Part shown: positions 45,237-53,822 of the stretch, in pieces | Position numbering within the stretch: the first letter of the stretch is position 1 | Layout: every line of letters begins with the position of its first letter | Assembly (NCBI GenBank): GCA_027923965.1 | Contig: AP026969.1 | Location: forward strand, 4,836,001-4,900,000 | Direction of reading: 5' to 3' | From: Comamonadaceae bacterium OS-1 | GTDB taxonomy: Bacteria > Pseudomonadota > Gammaproteobacteria > Burkholderiales > Burkholderiaceae_C | Length of the DNA stretch: 64,000 bases | Notes under the pieces: model-generated | What the model was told of the DNA's origin: nothing | The model's input: the letters and a program-made list of their open reading frames with translations, nothing else | Database searches by the model: none | Translations under genes and position numbers: made by a program

Positions 45237-46816
45237 CAAGACAAAATAACGGGCTTGGCGGTGCTGTCCACGCTGATCTGGCGCAGCTGGTGCATCACCG
45301 GCTTCAACGTGGGGTACAGCGCCACATACAGCTGGAACAGCGCGGCATAGGTGCTGCGGGCGGGCTCCTGCGGCTGGGCGCGCGGGGTGAGCTGCACCCA
45401 GCCCTTGCGCACCGTGGCCGCATCGATCAGGCCCACACCAAAAGCGGCCAGTTGCGCGGCCCCCAGCGAGGCTTCCACTTCTTCGGCGATGGTGAACACG
45501 GGCCGCCCGGTCACGTCGGCAATGATCTGCATCCACAGGTCCGACTGGCTGGCCCCACCGACGATGGTGATGGCCTCGTCCAGCGGATGGCCGTCCAGCG
45601 TGCCGGTTTCGATGTTGTGGTGCAGCGCGTAGGCAATGCCTTCCAGCACGGCGCGGTACAGGTGGGCGCGGCCATGGTGCAGGCCCAGGCCGATGAAGGC
45701 ACCGCTGGCCTTGGCATCCCACAGGGGGCTGCGCTCGCCCATCAGGTAGGGCAAAAACAACAAAGCATCCGAGCCGCTGGGCAGGCCGCTGGCGGCGGCC
45801 TCCAGCAGCACATGCGGGTCCACGCCCTGGGCGCGCCCTGCGGCAATCTCGGCCTGGCAGAAGTTCTCGCGGAACCAGCTCACGCTGGCCCCGGCGGTGA
45901 TGGCGCCGCCAAACACGTACAGGTCTTCCATGCCGTTGAACACATGCGGCATGCTGATCAGGCCGTGGCGTGCGTCTACCTGCTGGCGGATGGTGCCCCA
46001 GGCCATGCTGGTGCCGATCATGCCGACGTGGTTGCCCGTCTGGGTAGCACCGGCGGCCAGGGTGGCCACGGCGGCATCCACGCCCCCGGCCACCACCGGC
46101 AGGCCCACGGGTAAGCCCAGTTCTTCGGCCCAATGGGGCAGCAGCGGGCCGACCACGTCGCTCGATGCCACCAGCCGGTCCGGCATCATGCGGCGCGGAA
46201 TACCCAGTAGGGCCAGCGCTTCCTCGGACCAGCAGCGGTGTGCCAGGTCGTACACGCCACCGATGTTGCCCGCAGAGCTGTGGTCCACCGCCACCTGGCC
46301 GGTGAGGGCGGCGTTGATGAAGCTGTTGGGCGGCAAAAACTGGGCGGTCTTGGCCCACACACTGGGCTCGTTGTCGCGCAGCCAGAGCATCTTGGTGTAG
46401 CCGTAGTAGCTGTCCACGCCGTTGCCGGTGATGTCGAACAAGCGCTCCAGGTCCACGTTGTTGCGCACCCAGTCCACCTGCGCCTGGGCGCGGCGGTCCA
46501 TCCAGATCAGGCAGGGGTAGAGGGCCTTGCCGTTGGCATCCACCGGGATGCCCGAGCCGCCGTACAAACTGCTGATGCATATGCTTTTGATAGCAGTCTG
46601 TGCCCTATCTACCTGCGCCAGCACCCCTTTGATGCAGGCAACCACCGCGTCCATCCACACGCTGGGCCACTGCTGCGCCCACAGCGGGGCCGGGGTTTCG
46701 ACCTGGTAGCCCTGGCTGTGCGTGGCGAGGATGCGGCCATCGGCGCGCACCAGCACGGCCTTGGTGCTTTGGGTGCCCACATCGACACCGATGACGAATT
46801 GCTCTGCGTGCGCCAT
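45236..46816 (-). CDS. FGGY-family carbohydrate kinase
   Basis: 526 aa from the ATG at 46816; a GTG two codons earlier is an alternative. FGGY signatures are visible: VIGVDVGTQSTKAVL at the N-terminus, the central GIPVDANGKALYPCLIWMDR and the C-terminal EGIAYALHHNIETG and IVGGASQSDLWMQI. It probably phosphorylates the ketose or polyol formed in the cluster. The start overlaps the dehydrogenase stop. A dispersed-repeat-like segment around IKSICISS (46567-46600) lies in the N-terminal domain. Confidence 0.9.
   Translation of the reverse strand: MAHAEQFVIGVDVGTQSTKAVLVRADGRILATHSQGYQVETPAPLWAQQWPSVWMDAVVACIKGVLAQVDRAQTAIKSICISSLYGGSGIPVDANGKALYPCLIWMDRRAQAQVDWVRNNVDLERLFDITGNGVDSYYGYTKMLWLRDNEPSVWAKTAQFLPPNSFINAALTGQVAVDHSSAGNIGGVYDLAHRCWSEEALALLGIPRRMMPDRLVASSDVVGPLLPHWAEELGLPVGLPVVAGGVDAAVATLAAGATQTGNHVGMIGTSMAWGTIRQQVDARHGLISMPHVFNGMEDLYVFGGAITAGASVSWFRENFCQAEIAAGRAQGVDPHVLLEAAASGLPSGSDALLFLPYLMGERSPLWDAKASGAFIGLGLHHGRAHLYRAVLEGIAYALHHNIETGTLDGHPLDEAITIVGGASQSDLWMQIIADVTGRPVFTIAEEVEASLGAAQLAAFGVGLIDAATVRKGWVQLTPRAQPQEPARSTYAALFQLYVALYPTLKPVMHQLRQISVDSTAKPVILS
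46567..46600. repeat. Dispersed-repeat-like segment inside the kinase gene
   Basis: CATATGCTTTTGATAGCAGT with adjoining TGTGCC resembles one arm of the dispersed repeat, read in frame. The match is partial and could be chance. Confidence 0.35.
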
Positions 46817-46818
46817 GC

Positions 46819-47925
46819 TCACACCTTGCCGGGTTGCAGCAGCACTTTGATCGAGTCCAGCGAGTTGGCCAGCGCAAACGCCGCCTCCCAGTCGCTGAGC
46901 GCAAAGCTGTGCGTGACGATGCCGCGGGATGTGAGCAGGCCGCGCGCCATCAGGTCGATGGCCACGGGGTAGCAGTACGGGCCCAGGTGGGCACCGCGCA
47001 CGTCCAACTCCTTGCGGTCGCCGATGATGGACCAGTCGGCGCTGGTCTCCTTGCCAAACACACTGAACTCCACGAACCGGCCCAGCTTGCGGATCACATC
47101 CAGCCCCTGCGTTACGCCTGCGGGCACGCCGGTGGTTTCGATGTACACGTCGCAGCCGTAGCCTTCGGTGAGGCCGTGGATGATCTCCTTGGCGTTCTGG
47201 GTGGCGGGGTTGATCACCACGTCGGCCCCAAAGGCCAGGGCCAGCGCCAGCCGCTCGGGCACCAGGTCGATGACCACCAGCTTTTTGGGGGTCTTGAGCT
47301 TGGCCACCTGCACCATGCCCAGGCCCAGCGGCCCGGCACCGGCGATGACCACCACGTCGTCCAGCTGGATGTCGCCGCGGTTCACGGTGTGGATGGCGCA
47401 GGCCATGGGTTCGATCATGGCCGCGTCATTGAGCGAAATGCCATCCGGAATCTTGTGCACCCGCGCCGTGGCGGGCAGGCGCATGAAGTCGGCCATGCCG
47501 CCGTCGGCCACGATGCGCTGGAAGCCAAAGATGTTGTGCACTTCGCACATGTGGTACTTGCCCGAGGTGCAGTAGCGGCACTTGCCGCAGGGCACGATCT
47601 GCTCGGCAATCACCCGGTCGCCGATGGCCACGCCAAAATGGGCCTCGGCACCCGGCCCGGCTTCCACCACGTAGCCAAAGAATTCATGCCCGGCCACCAC
47701 CGGCGGCTTGACCCACGCGGGCTGGCCGTTGCCGCCCCAGAACATGGCCGCGCCCGAATGGCATTTGCAGTCGCTGGCGCAGATGCCGCAGGCCGCAATC
47801 TGGATCACCAGCTCGTGCGGGCCGGCGGTGGGGGTGGGGATGGACTCCAGCCGGTAGTCCTTGGGGCCGTGGCAGACCACGGCTTGCATGGCGGCGGGGG
47901 AGGTGGATGGGGAAGCGCTTGTCAT
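46819..47925 (-). CDS. Zinc-dependent polyol dehydrogenase (erythritol/L-threitol dehydrogenase-like)
   Basis: 368 aa from the ATG at 47925. A medium-chain dehydrogenase with zinc-site CGICASDCKC, GHEFFGYVVEAG, the structural-zinc cysteines CGKCRYCTSGKYHMC, and the NAD-binding VVIAGAGPLGLGM. The overall pattern, including WSIIGDRKELDVRGAHLGPY, is that of the erythritol/threitol dehydrogenase subgroup. It oxidises a polyol to a ketose, the first catabolic step. First gene of the leftward operon, after an operator-like palindrome. Exact polyol is inferred. Confidence 0.88.
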   Translation of the reverse strand: MTSASPSTSPAAMQAVVCHGPKDYRLESIPTPTAGPHELVIQIAACGICASDCKCHSGAAMFWGGNGQPAWVKPPVVAGHEFFGYVVEAGPGAEAHFGVAIGDRVIAEQIVPCGKCRYCTSGKYHMCEVHNIFGFQRIVADGGMADFMRLPATARVHKIPDGISLNDAAMIEPMACAIHTVNRGDIQLDDVVVIAGAGPLGLGMVQVAKLKTPKKLVVIDLVPERLALALAFGADVVINPATQNAKEIIHGLTEGYGCDVYIETTGVPAGVTQGLDVIRKLGRFVEFSVFGKETSADWSIIGDRKELDVRGAHLGPYCYPVAIDLMARGLLTSRGIVTHSFALSDWEAAFALANSLDSIKVLLQPGKV

Positions 47926-47949
47926 GGAGGAGCCTCTGGGTAGATAGAG

Positions 47950-47969
47950 TTGCACAATCGATGGTGCAA
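47950..47969. promoter_or_regulatory. LacI-family operator between dehydrogenase and repressor
   Basis: TTGCACAATCGATGGTGCAA is a palindrome with one mismatched pair, as expected for a LacI-type dimer. It is in the divergent promoter region of the cluster. Confidence 0.7.
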
Positions 47970-48099
47970 TCTTAGGCACTGTAAAAATTTGTGCACCCGG
48001 CATTTACCCTTAGCGCGGAAAAATAGTTTCCTTCCGCGCTGTGGGGGTATGGCCGGGGCAGGCGGTTATGCTCGAACCCGCCCTATCTCTGCACCCTCC

Positions 48100-49110
48100 A
48101 TGGCCACCCGCAAATCCACCATCTACGACCTGGCCAAGCTGGCCGATGTGTCGGCCTCCACCGTCAGCGCCATCCTCAATGGCACCTGGAAAGAGCGCCG
48201 CATCGCCGCCAAAACCGTCGAGAAAGTGCAGCAGCTGGCGGCCGAGCAGCAGTACACCCTGAACCGCCAGGCCAGCGGCCTGCGCACCAGCAAATCCGGC
48301 CTGATCGGCATGCTGATACCGCTGCACGACAACCGCTTTTTCAGCAGCATGGCGCAAACTTTTGAGACGCTGGCCCGCGCCCGCGGCCTGTACCCCATTG
48401 TGGTCAGCACCCTGCGCGACCCGGCGCTGGAGGTGGAAACGGTGAGTGCGCTGATCTCCTACCGCATCGAATCGCTGCTGGTGGTGGGGGCCACCGACCC
48501 CGACGCGGTGAGCCGCCTGTGCGCCAGCCACGATGTGGCGCATGTCAACGTGGACTTGCCCGGCACTCTGGCCAGCTCGGTCATCAGCGACAACTACTGG
48601 GGCGCGCAGCAGCTCACGGCATGCCTGGTGGCCCATTCGCAGCCGCAGCGTGCGGCGCGGCGCAACAAGCTGTATTTCTTGGGCGGCGTGGCCAGCGACT
48701 ACGCCACGCGCCGCCGCATCGACGGCTTTACCGACACGCTGGCGGCCCAGTTCGGCCCCATCGACCCGGCGCAAATCGTGGCCTGCGGCTACGAGGCCCA
48801 CCTGGCGGAAGCGGCGGTCAAAGCCCTGTACCAGCGCCTGGGCGGTCTGCCGCGGGCGTTGTTCGTCAACTCGACCATTGCGCTGGAGGGCGTGACGCGT
48901 TTTTTGAAAACCCTGCCCGATGCCGAGCTGGCGCGCAGCACCTTTGGCTGCTTCGACTGGGACCCGTTTGCCGCCTACCTGAGCTTTCCGCTGTGGATGG
49001 TGCGCCAGGACATCGAGGGCCTGCTGGGCGGGGCCTTCGACATCCTGGATGCAGGCAGCTACGCCGAAGGGCGGGTGGTGGAGATCAAGCCCGCGCTGCT
49101 GAGCATGTAG
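48100..49110 (+). CDS. LacI-family transcriptional regulator
   Basis: 336 aa from the ATG at 48100, where the HTH begins at once (STIYDLAKLADVSASTVSAI then LNGTWKERRIAAKT). A periplasmic-binding-protein-like sensor domain follows (GLIGMLIPLHDNRFFSSMAQ onward). It is divergent from the polyol operon and very likely its repressor, releasing the 20-bp palindrome when it binds the inducer. The effector is unknown. Confidence 0.92.
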   Translation: MATRKSTIYDLAKLADVSASTVSAILNGTWKERRIAAKTVEKVQQLAAEQQYTLNRQASGLRTSKSGLIGMLIPLHDNRFFSSMAQTFETLARARGLYPIVVSTLRDPALEVETVSALISYRIESLLVVGATDPDAVSRLCASHDVAHVNVDLPGTLASSVISDNYWGAQQLTACLVAHSQPQRAARRNKLYFLGGVASDYATRRRIDGFTDTLAAQFGPIDPAQIVACGYEAHLAEAAVKALYQRLGGLPRALFVNSTIALEGVTRFLKTLPDAELARSTFGCFDWDPFAAYLSFPLWMVRQDIEGLLGGAFDILDAGSYAEGRVVEIKPALLSM

Positions 49111-49139
49111 ATTTCCCATTTTAGGGCCATTTTTCAGGC

Positions 49140-49206
49140 ACCAAAACGGCTACCAGTGCTGATAGATTCAGCGTGGGCAGCTCCTGTTTTTAACTATCAA
49201 AACAGA
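49140..49206. repeat. Dispersed palindromic repeat copy
   Basis: CCAGTGCTGATAGATTCAGC and GGGCAGCTCCTGTTTTTAAC, lying between the convergent regulator and phospholipase genes. It contains a hairpin and may terminate transcription. Confidence 0.6.
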
Positions 49207-49234
49207 AGCAAACCCAGGTCTGTGGTCCAGGCGC

Positions 49235-50407
49235 TTAAAAGTCCACCAGGCTCAGGCCCACGCTGAGTACGGTACGCCGCACGTTGTAGTCGATCAGGCT
49301 GTCGCCGTAGCCGCTGAACAGCTGCGTGTGCAGGCGCAGGGCGTTTTTGTGGTCGCCGTCGCCTGCCAGGGTGCGCAGCCATTCCAGCCGTACCGAGCCG
49401 CGGCCATCCCGGCGCAGCGCGTTGCGCACGGTCATGCCCAGGGTGTTGTCCTTGTTCAGGTTCCAGCCCACGGTCAGCTCGCCGCGACCGATGTAGTCGG
49501 TCATGTCGGGGTTGTCGTCGTTGCCGTCGCTTTCGTGGATGCGCTGCCAGGCGCGGGCCTGCACGCGCCATTGGTCGGCTTTTTCAAACCCGGCCATCAG
49601 ATAGACGCGGTTCCAGCTGCGTGACAGCGGCAGGTTTTGGCCGTTGGACTGGTGCACCAGGCCCACGCCGGTGTAGCGCAGCTTCCAGTCCCCGGGCAGG
49701 GCCAGGGTGCTGGGGTAGACGTAGATGACTTCGGGCGTGTGGTCGGTGCTGCGGAAAGGGCGCGACAGGTCGGGGCTGAACAGCTGCCAGTACGACTGCT
49801 GGGTGTAGCCAAACCACAGCGAATCCTTCAGGCCGGGGCTGCCCTGGGTCAGCAGGTTCTGGGCGACCTTGGTCCGCATGGATACCTGGATGCGGGTTTC
49901 GGTGCGCTTGTAATCGGTGGCCGTGGTGGCGGTGTGGCCCGCGGCGGGGCTGCTGGGCTGGTCGTTGACGCTGCTGCGCCCCACCAGCGACAGGCTGATC
50001 GGGTGGAAGCCGCGGATGCCAAAGGTGCCGCAGTCGCTGCCTTCTTCCAGCTCCCAGAAGCGCGAGGTTTCCGAGTAGCGCGGGTCCTTGCAACCCTGCT
50101 CGGCGGCGATGGCCAGGGCCACGGCCACCGGCTGGGGTGGCACCACCGGCAGCGCGGCCGTGGCGGTAGCCAGCGGGGCGGGGGCCGGGGCGGCGGGGGC
50201 GGTGACCTGTTTCGACAGTTCGTCAAAGCAGGCCAGGCGGGCGGTGTTGTCGCTGGTCAGGCGGCTGCAGGCCAGCCAGGGGGCGGACGCGGTGGCCCGG
50301 GCGATGGCCGTGGCCGTGTCGGTAGCCGTGACCAGTTGCGCCTGCGCGCCACCGCACAGGGCGGCGACCAGCAAACTAAAGGCAAATCGGTTGTTGGTGG
50401 GTTTCAT
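49235..50407 (-). CDS. pldA: Outer-membrane phospholipase A
   Basis: 390 aa from the ATG at 50407, with a Sec signal peptide (cleavage after AQA, about residue 22). The catalytic triad of OMPLA is conserved with correct spacing: H252, S254 and N266 in HQSNGQ...SRSWNR. A C-terminal barrel of amphipathic strands ends in DF. The ~100-residue N-terminal extension is low complexity (alanine/proline-rich) and unusual. It hydrolyses membrane phospholipids when the outer membrane is disturbed. Its start overlaps the stop of the preceding gene as ATGA. Confidence 0.9.
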   Translation of the reverse strand: MKPTNNRFAFSLLVAALCGGAQAQLVTATDTATAIARATASAPWLACSRLTSDNTARLACFDELSKQVTAPAAPAPAPLATATAALPVVPPQPVAVALAIAAEQGCKDPRYSETSRFWELEEGSDCGTFGIRGFHPISLSLVGRSSVNDQPSSPAAGHTATTATDYKRTETRIQVSMRTKVAQNLLTQGSPGLKDSLWFGYTQQSYWQLFSPDLSRPFRSTDHTPEVIYVYPSTLALPGDWKLRYTGVGLVHQSNGQNLPLSRSWNRVYLMAGFEKADQWRVQARAWQRIHESDGNDDNPDMTDYIGRGELTVGWNLNKDNTLGMTVRNALRRDGRGSVRLEWLRTLAGDGDHKNALRLHTQLFSGYGDSLIDYNVRRTVLSVGLSLVDF

Positions 50408-50853
50408 TCCCAGCCCCCTTGCTTGCGCAGCACGAAGGGGTGGGTTTGGTCGGTGAGTGCGTTGGTCCATAGTCCCTTGATTTCTTTGCCACATGAGGTC
50501 GCTACGACCTGGCCGCTCCAGGTGGCGCTGATGCGCACACCGTCGTCGGATTCTTCCAACTGAAAATCGCCGTGTTGCACGTCGCCCGCCAGCAGGGCTG
50601 GCTTGGCTTTGCTGCCATCGCGCTGGATGCTGCCCACCACGGTGTCGTCTTGCTCGGGGTCTTTTTGCAAGCGCACGCTGGCTCCGCCCGGTTCGCCGTC
50701 GATCTCGGCGCGCCACAGGCCGTACAAATGTACGGCGCTCAGGGCTTCCGGGGCCGGGCATACGGCCGGGGTGGCTTTTGAAGCATTTTGGGCGTTTGCG
50801 CCCATGGCAAGGGCGCAAGCAGCTATCAAAAATGTAGTGAGTCTGAATGTCAT
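50404..50853 (-). CDS. Small secreted protein of unknown function
   Basis: 149 aa with a Sec signal peptide (cleavage after ANA, about residue 21). The mature part (LYGLWRAEIDGEPGG onward, ending SCGKEIKGLWTNALTD) looks like a small beta-barrel and is not recognised. The stop overlaps the pldA start and the start overlaps the rep stop, so all three are translationally coupled. The hydrophobic core of the signal peptide (TTFLIAACALAMG) is encoded by a dispersed repeat copy (50805-50846). Confidence 0.75.
   Translation of the reverse strand: MTFRLTTFLIAACALAMGANAQNASKATPAVCPAPEALSAVHLYGLWRAEIDGEPGGASVRLQKDPEQDDTVVGSIQRDGSKAKPALLAGDVQHGDFQLEESDDGVRISATWSGQVVATSCGKEIKGLWTNALTDQTHPFVLRKQGGWE
50805..50846. 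repeat. Dispersed repeat copy forming a signal peptide
   Basis: GGGCGCAAGCAGCTATCAAA then AATGTAGTGAG match the end of the intergenic repeat exactly in style; read on the minus strand it encodes FLIAACAL of the secreted protein. Confidence 0.75.
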
Positions 50854-52949
50854 GGATTCTGCGCAGCCAGGGCGGCGGCGGCATTGGCTTGCGATTTCTG
50901 GGCAAATTCGGCGCGCAACGCCCGCAGCTTTTCGCGCGGGTCTTCTTTGATGGTGGCCTGGTCCAGCCCCATCTCCTTGATGAAGCGGCTGGGCTGGGCG
51001 GCCACGGTTTCGCGGCCTTTTTTCTTCTTTTTGGTCCAGCTCACGGCCAGGCTGCGCTGGGCGCGGGTGATGCCCACGTACATCAGGCGGCGCTCTTCCT
51101 GTAGGCGCTGGGTGATGTCATCGGCCACCACCTGTTGGCGGCCCTCGTCGTCGTCCAGCTTGAAGGGCAGCATGCCCTCGGTCACGCCCGCCAGCATCAC
51201 GTGCGGCCACTCCAGCCCCTTGGACGCGTGCAGGGTAGAGAGGGTGACCACATCTGCATCCTTCTCGCGCTGGTTGATGGTGGACAGCAGGGCGATGGTC
51301 TGGGCCACTTCCAGCAGGCTTTTGGTTTCGCGCATCGTGGTGGTGCCCGAATCTTCGTCCGTCTGGCCACCGGCGCGCGCGGCCATCCAGTCGCAAAACT
51401 CCAGCACATTGGTCCAGCGGGCGGCGGCCACTTTCTCGCTGTCCTCGCCGTCGTACAAATGCTTCTCGTAGTCGATGTCCTTGAGCCACTGCAGCATAAA
51501 GGCCAGCGAGTCTTCTGCGCCGATGGTGCGCCGGGCCTGGTATTCCAGATCCGTCACATAGCGGCCAAACTCGTGCAGGCCGTCCAACGCCTTGGCGGGC
51601 AACAGCGCACCGAGTGACGAGGTGAACAGCGACTCGAACAGGCTCAGCTTGTACTGCGTGGCAAATTCGCCCAGCTTGCCCAGCGTCTGGTGGCCAATGC
51701 CGCGCTTGGGCGTGGTGATGCAGCGCAAGAAGGCCGGGTCGTCGTCGCTGTTGATCCACAGGCGGAACCAGGCGCACAGGTCCTTGATCTCGGCCCGGTC
51801 AAAAAAGCCGGTGCCGCCGGATACCTTGTACGGAATCGCCGCCTTGCGCAGCGCCTTCTCGAAGGGCTTGGCCTGGTGGTTGGCGCGGTACAGGATGGCG
51901 AAGTGCCGAAACTCCTGGTACTGCGGCCCTTGCACCACCGCCGCCGTGCCCGCGCGCAGGCTCTGGATGCGGGCTACGGCGCGCTCGGCCTCGTGCTCTT
52001 CGTTGTCGGCATCCACCACCCGCACCGGCTCGCCTTCGCCCAGCTCGCTGAACAGGGTTTTGGGGTACAGCTTGGGATTCGGGCCGATCACGTTGTTGGC
52101 GGCCCGCAGGATGGCGCTGGTGGAGCGGTAGTTTTGCTCCAGCGTGATGACTTTGAGCTGCGGAAAGTCGATCGGCAGCTTCTTCAAATTGTCCAGCGTG
52201 GCCCCGCGCCAGCCGTAGATGGACTGGTCGTCGTCGCCCACGGCGGTGAAGTGCGCCCGCTCGCCCACCAGGTATTTCAGCACCTCGTACTGGGTGGCGT
52301 TGGTGTCCTGGTATTCATCGACCAGCACGTGGTTCAGCACGCGCTGCCACTTGGTGCGCACCTCTTCAAAGTCGCGCAGCAGGCGCAGCGGCAGGCTGAT
52401 CAGGTCGTCAAAGTCCACGCTCTGGTAGGCGGTGAGGCGCTCTTCGTACAGCGCCATCACGCGGGCTGTTATCGCTTCGCTGTCGTCCGCAGCCTGGGCC
52501 GCCGCCTGCTCGGCGTTCAGCCCCATGTTCTTCCACTTGCTGATGGTCCACTGCCAGGTGCGGGCCGTGGCCACATCCACGCTGCCGCCCGCGTCTTTCA
52601 AGATGCCGGTCACGTCGTCGGCATCCAGGATGCTGAACTGCGGCTTCAGGCCCAGCAGCTTGCCGTCTTCGCGCACCATGCGCACACCCAGCGCGTGGAA
52701 GGTGCTGACCACCACGTCCTTGGCATCGCGCCCGATCAGCGCCTTGGCCCGGTCGCGCATTTCCATCGCTGCCTTGTTGGTAAAGGTGATGGCCGCAATG
52801 CTCTTGGGCGGCACGCCGGATTCGATCAGGCGCCCAATCTTGTGCGTGATCACCCGCGTCTTGCCCGACCCCGCCCCCGCCAGCACCAGGCAGGGCCCGT
52901 GCAGGTAGTTCACAGCTTCTTGCTGGGCGGGGTTCATTCCGGCGGACAT
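50850..52949 (-). CDS. rep: UvrD/Rep-family DNA helicase
   Basis: 699 aa from the ATG at 52949; a TTG at 52973 and an ATG at 52937 are alternatives. Helicase motifs: Q motif MNPAQQEAV, Walker A AGAGSGKT, TFHALG, motif II VDEYQDTN, motif III GDDDQSIYGWRGA, QNYRST, TLHASKGLEW and YVGITRAQ. SF1 helicase acting 3'-5', assisting replication forks. It heads a three-gene overlapping operon with the secreted protein and pldA. Confidence 0.94.
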   Translation of the reverse strand: MSAGMNPAQQEAVNYLHGPCLVLAGAGSGKTRVITHKIGRLIESGVPPKSIAAITFTNKAAMEMRDRAKALIGRDAKDVVVSTFHALGVRMVREDGKLLGLKPQFSILDADDVTGILKDAGGSVDVATARTWQWTISKWKNMGLNAEQAAAQAADDSEAITARVMALYEERLTAYQSVDFDDLISLPLRLLRDFEEVRTKWQRVLNHVLVDEYQDTNATQYEVLKYLVGERAHFTAVGDDDQSIYGWRGATLDNLKKLPIDFPQLKVITLEQNYRSTSAILRAANNVIGPNPKLYPKTLFSELGEGEPVRVVDADNEEHEAERAVARIQSLRAGTAAVVQGPQYQEFRHFAILYRANHQAKPFEKALRKAAIPYKVSGGTGFFDRAEIKDLCAWFRLWINSDDDPAFLRCITTPKRGIGHQTLGKLGEFATQYKLSLFESLFTSSLGALLPAKALDGLHEFGRYVTDLEYQARRTIGAEDSLAFMLQWLKDIDYEKHLYDGEDSEKVAAARWTNVLEFCDWMAARAGGQTDEDSGTTTMRETKSLLEVAQTIALLSTINQREKDADVVTLSTLHASKGLEWPHVMLAGVTEGMLPFKLDDDEGRQQVVADDITQRLQEERRLMYVGITRAQRSLAVSWTKKKKKGRETVAAQPSRFIKEMGLDQATIKEDPREKLRALRAEFAQKSQANAAAALAAQNP

Positions 52950-53014
52950 GGTGTGGGGGGATGCTTTAGACAAAGCGTTGGATCATACAGAGGGAGGACG
53001 CGAAGGCTTTTTGC

Positions 53015-53035
53015 ATATACGCCTTAGGCGTATAT
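53015..53035. promoter_or_regulatory. Palindromic operator of the XRE antitoxin
   Basis: Perfect 21-bp palindrome, ATATACGCC, TTA, GGCGTATAT, 25 bp before the XRE gene. Palindromes of this kind are bound by HigA/NadS-type antitoxins. Confidence 0.75.
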
Positions 53036-53060
53036 TTGAGATGGAAGGAGTTGCTGGACC

Positions 53061-53444
53061 ATGATGACTGAAGCACAGCTAAAAGCCCGCGATGCCGGGC
53101 GCGATATCGGCGCGGAGCTGCTGCAGGCGGTGCAGGAAATGCGGGCGGGCAAGGCAGCCCGCACCACCACCTTTGAGCCGTTACCGGATGGCAGCGTGCG
53201 CCGCACGGTGACCTCGGATGGCGTGGTGCAGAAGCAAGAGGTGTTGGTAGGGCCGCAGTGGCAACTGCTGGCCGCACGTGCGCAATCGGGGCTGTCGCAG
53301 GCGGCGTTTGCCAAGGCCACCGGCGTGTCGGTACGTACGCTGCAAGAGTGGGAGCAGGGGCGCAAAGTCCCCAGCGGGGCCGCGCGCAGCCTGCTGACGC
53401 TGGTTAGCCGCCATCCGGAGTTGCTAGGGGAGTTGGTGGCTTGA
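53061..53444 (+). CDS. XRE-family regulator, HigA/NadS-type orphan antitoxin
   Basis: 127 aa. N-terminal ~70 residues include GRDIGAELLQAVQEMRAGKA, typical of antitoxins of this family, followed by the HTH (ARAQSGLSQAAFAKATGVSV then RTLQEWEQGRKVPSGAAR). The usual RelE/HigB toxin gene should lie between the operator and this gene, or after it, but there is no room: the palindrome lies 25 bp from the start and a repeat follows. It is therefore a toxin-less antitoxin or a solitary regulator. Confidence 0.8.
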   Translation: MMTEAQLKARDAGRDIGAELLQAVQEMRAGKAARTTTFEPLPDGSVRRTVTSDGVVQKQEVLVGPQWQLLAARAQSGLSQAAFAKATGVSVRTLQEWEQGRKVPSGAARSLLTLVSRHPELLGELVA

Positions 53445-53461
53445 GGTCGAAAGTTCAGGCC

Positions 53462-53519
53462 AAAAATGGCCGTCACCGCTTGTCCAATAGGCACAAGCAG
53501 CTATAAATTTTGTAGTGAT
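53462..53519. repeat. Dispersed palindromic repeat copy
   Basis: CACCGCTTGTCCAATAGGCA then CAAGCAGCTATAAATTTTGT follow the XRE gene. Confidence 0.65.
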
Positions 53520-53540
53520 GGTAAAGGCGCTACGGACGGT

Positions 53541-53812
53541 AGCCCAGTGGGGTCAGATCATCCATGCGCGCCGCAAGGTGGGTTTCAGCACGGTGCTTAG
53601 CCGCATGCGTGCTCTGACCCCTCTGGGCGGTTGGGCATCCCAGAGGCGTGATCGGCAGCAAGCATACGGAGGGACGGGAAAAGAGAGCGGGCTACTGGTT
53701 TGCGGCCCGTCACGGAGAACCGCCCAGAGGGGTCAGAGCACAAATGCGGGCCATTGCCGCTCTTGCCCCGCCAACATTGCCCGCGCAATTGTGATCTGAC
53801 CCCACTGGGCTT
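53541..53812. repeat. Nested perfect inverted-repeat element
   Basis: An outer perfect 20-bp inverted repeat (53541-53560 with 53792-53811, AGCCCAGTGGGGTCAGATCA) encloses an inner perfect 23-bp inverted repeat (53610-53632 with 53718-53740). Both contain a GGGGTCAGA core. It has no gene. Ends of this type are reminiscent of REP/MITE sequences mobilised by RAYT-type transposases, but no such gene is present here. It looks like one mobile repeat inserted into another, or an imperfectly duplicated one. Confidence 0.75.
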
Positions 53813-53822
53813 GACCCGTGGC

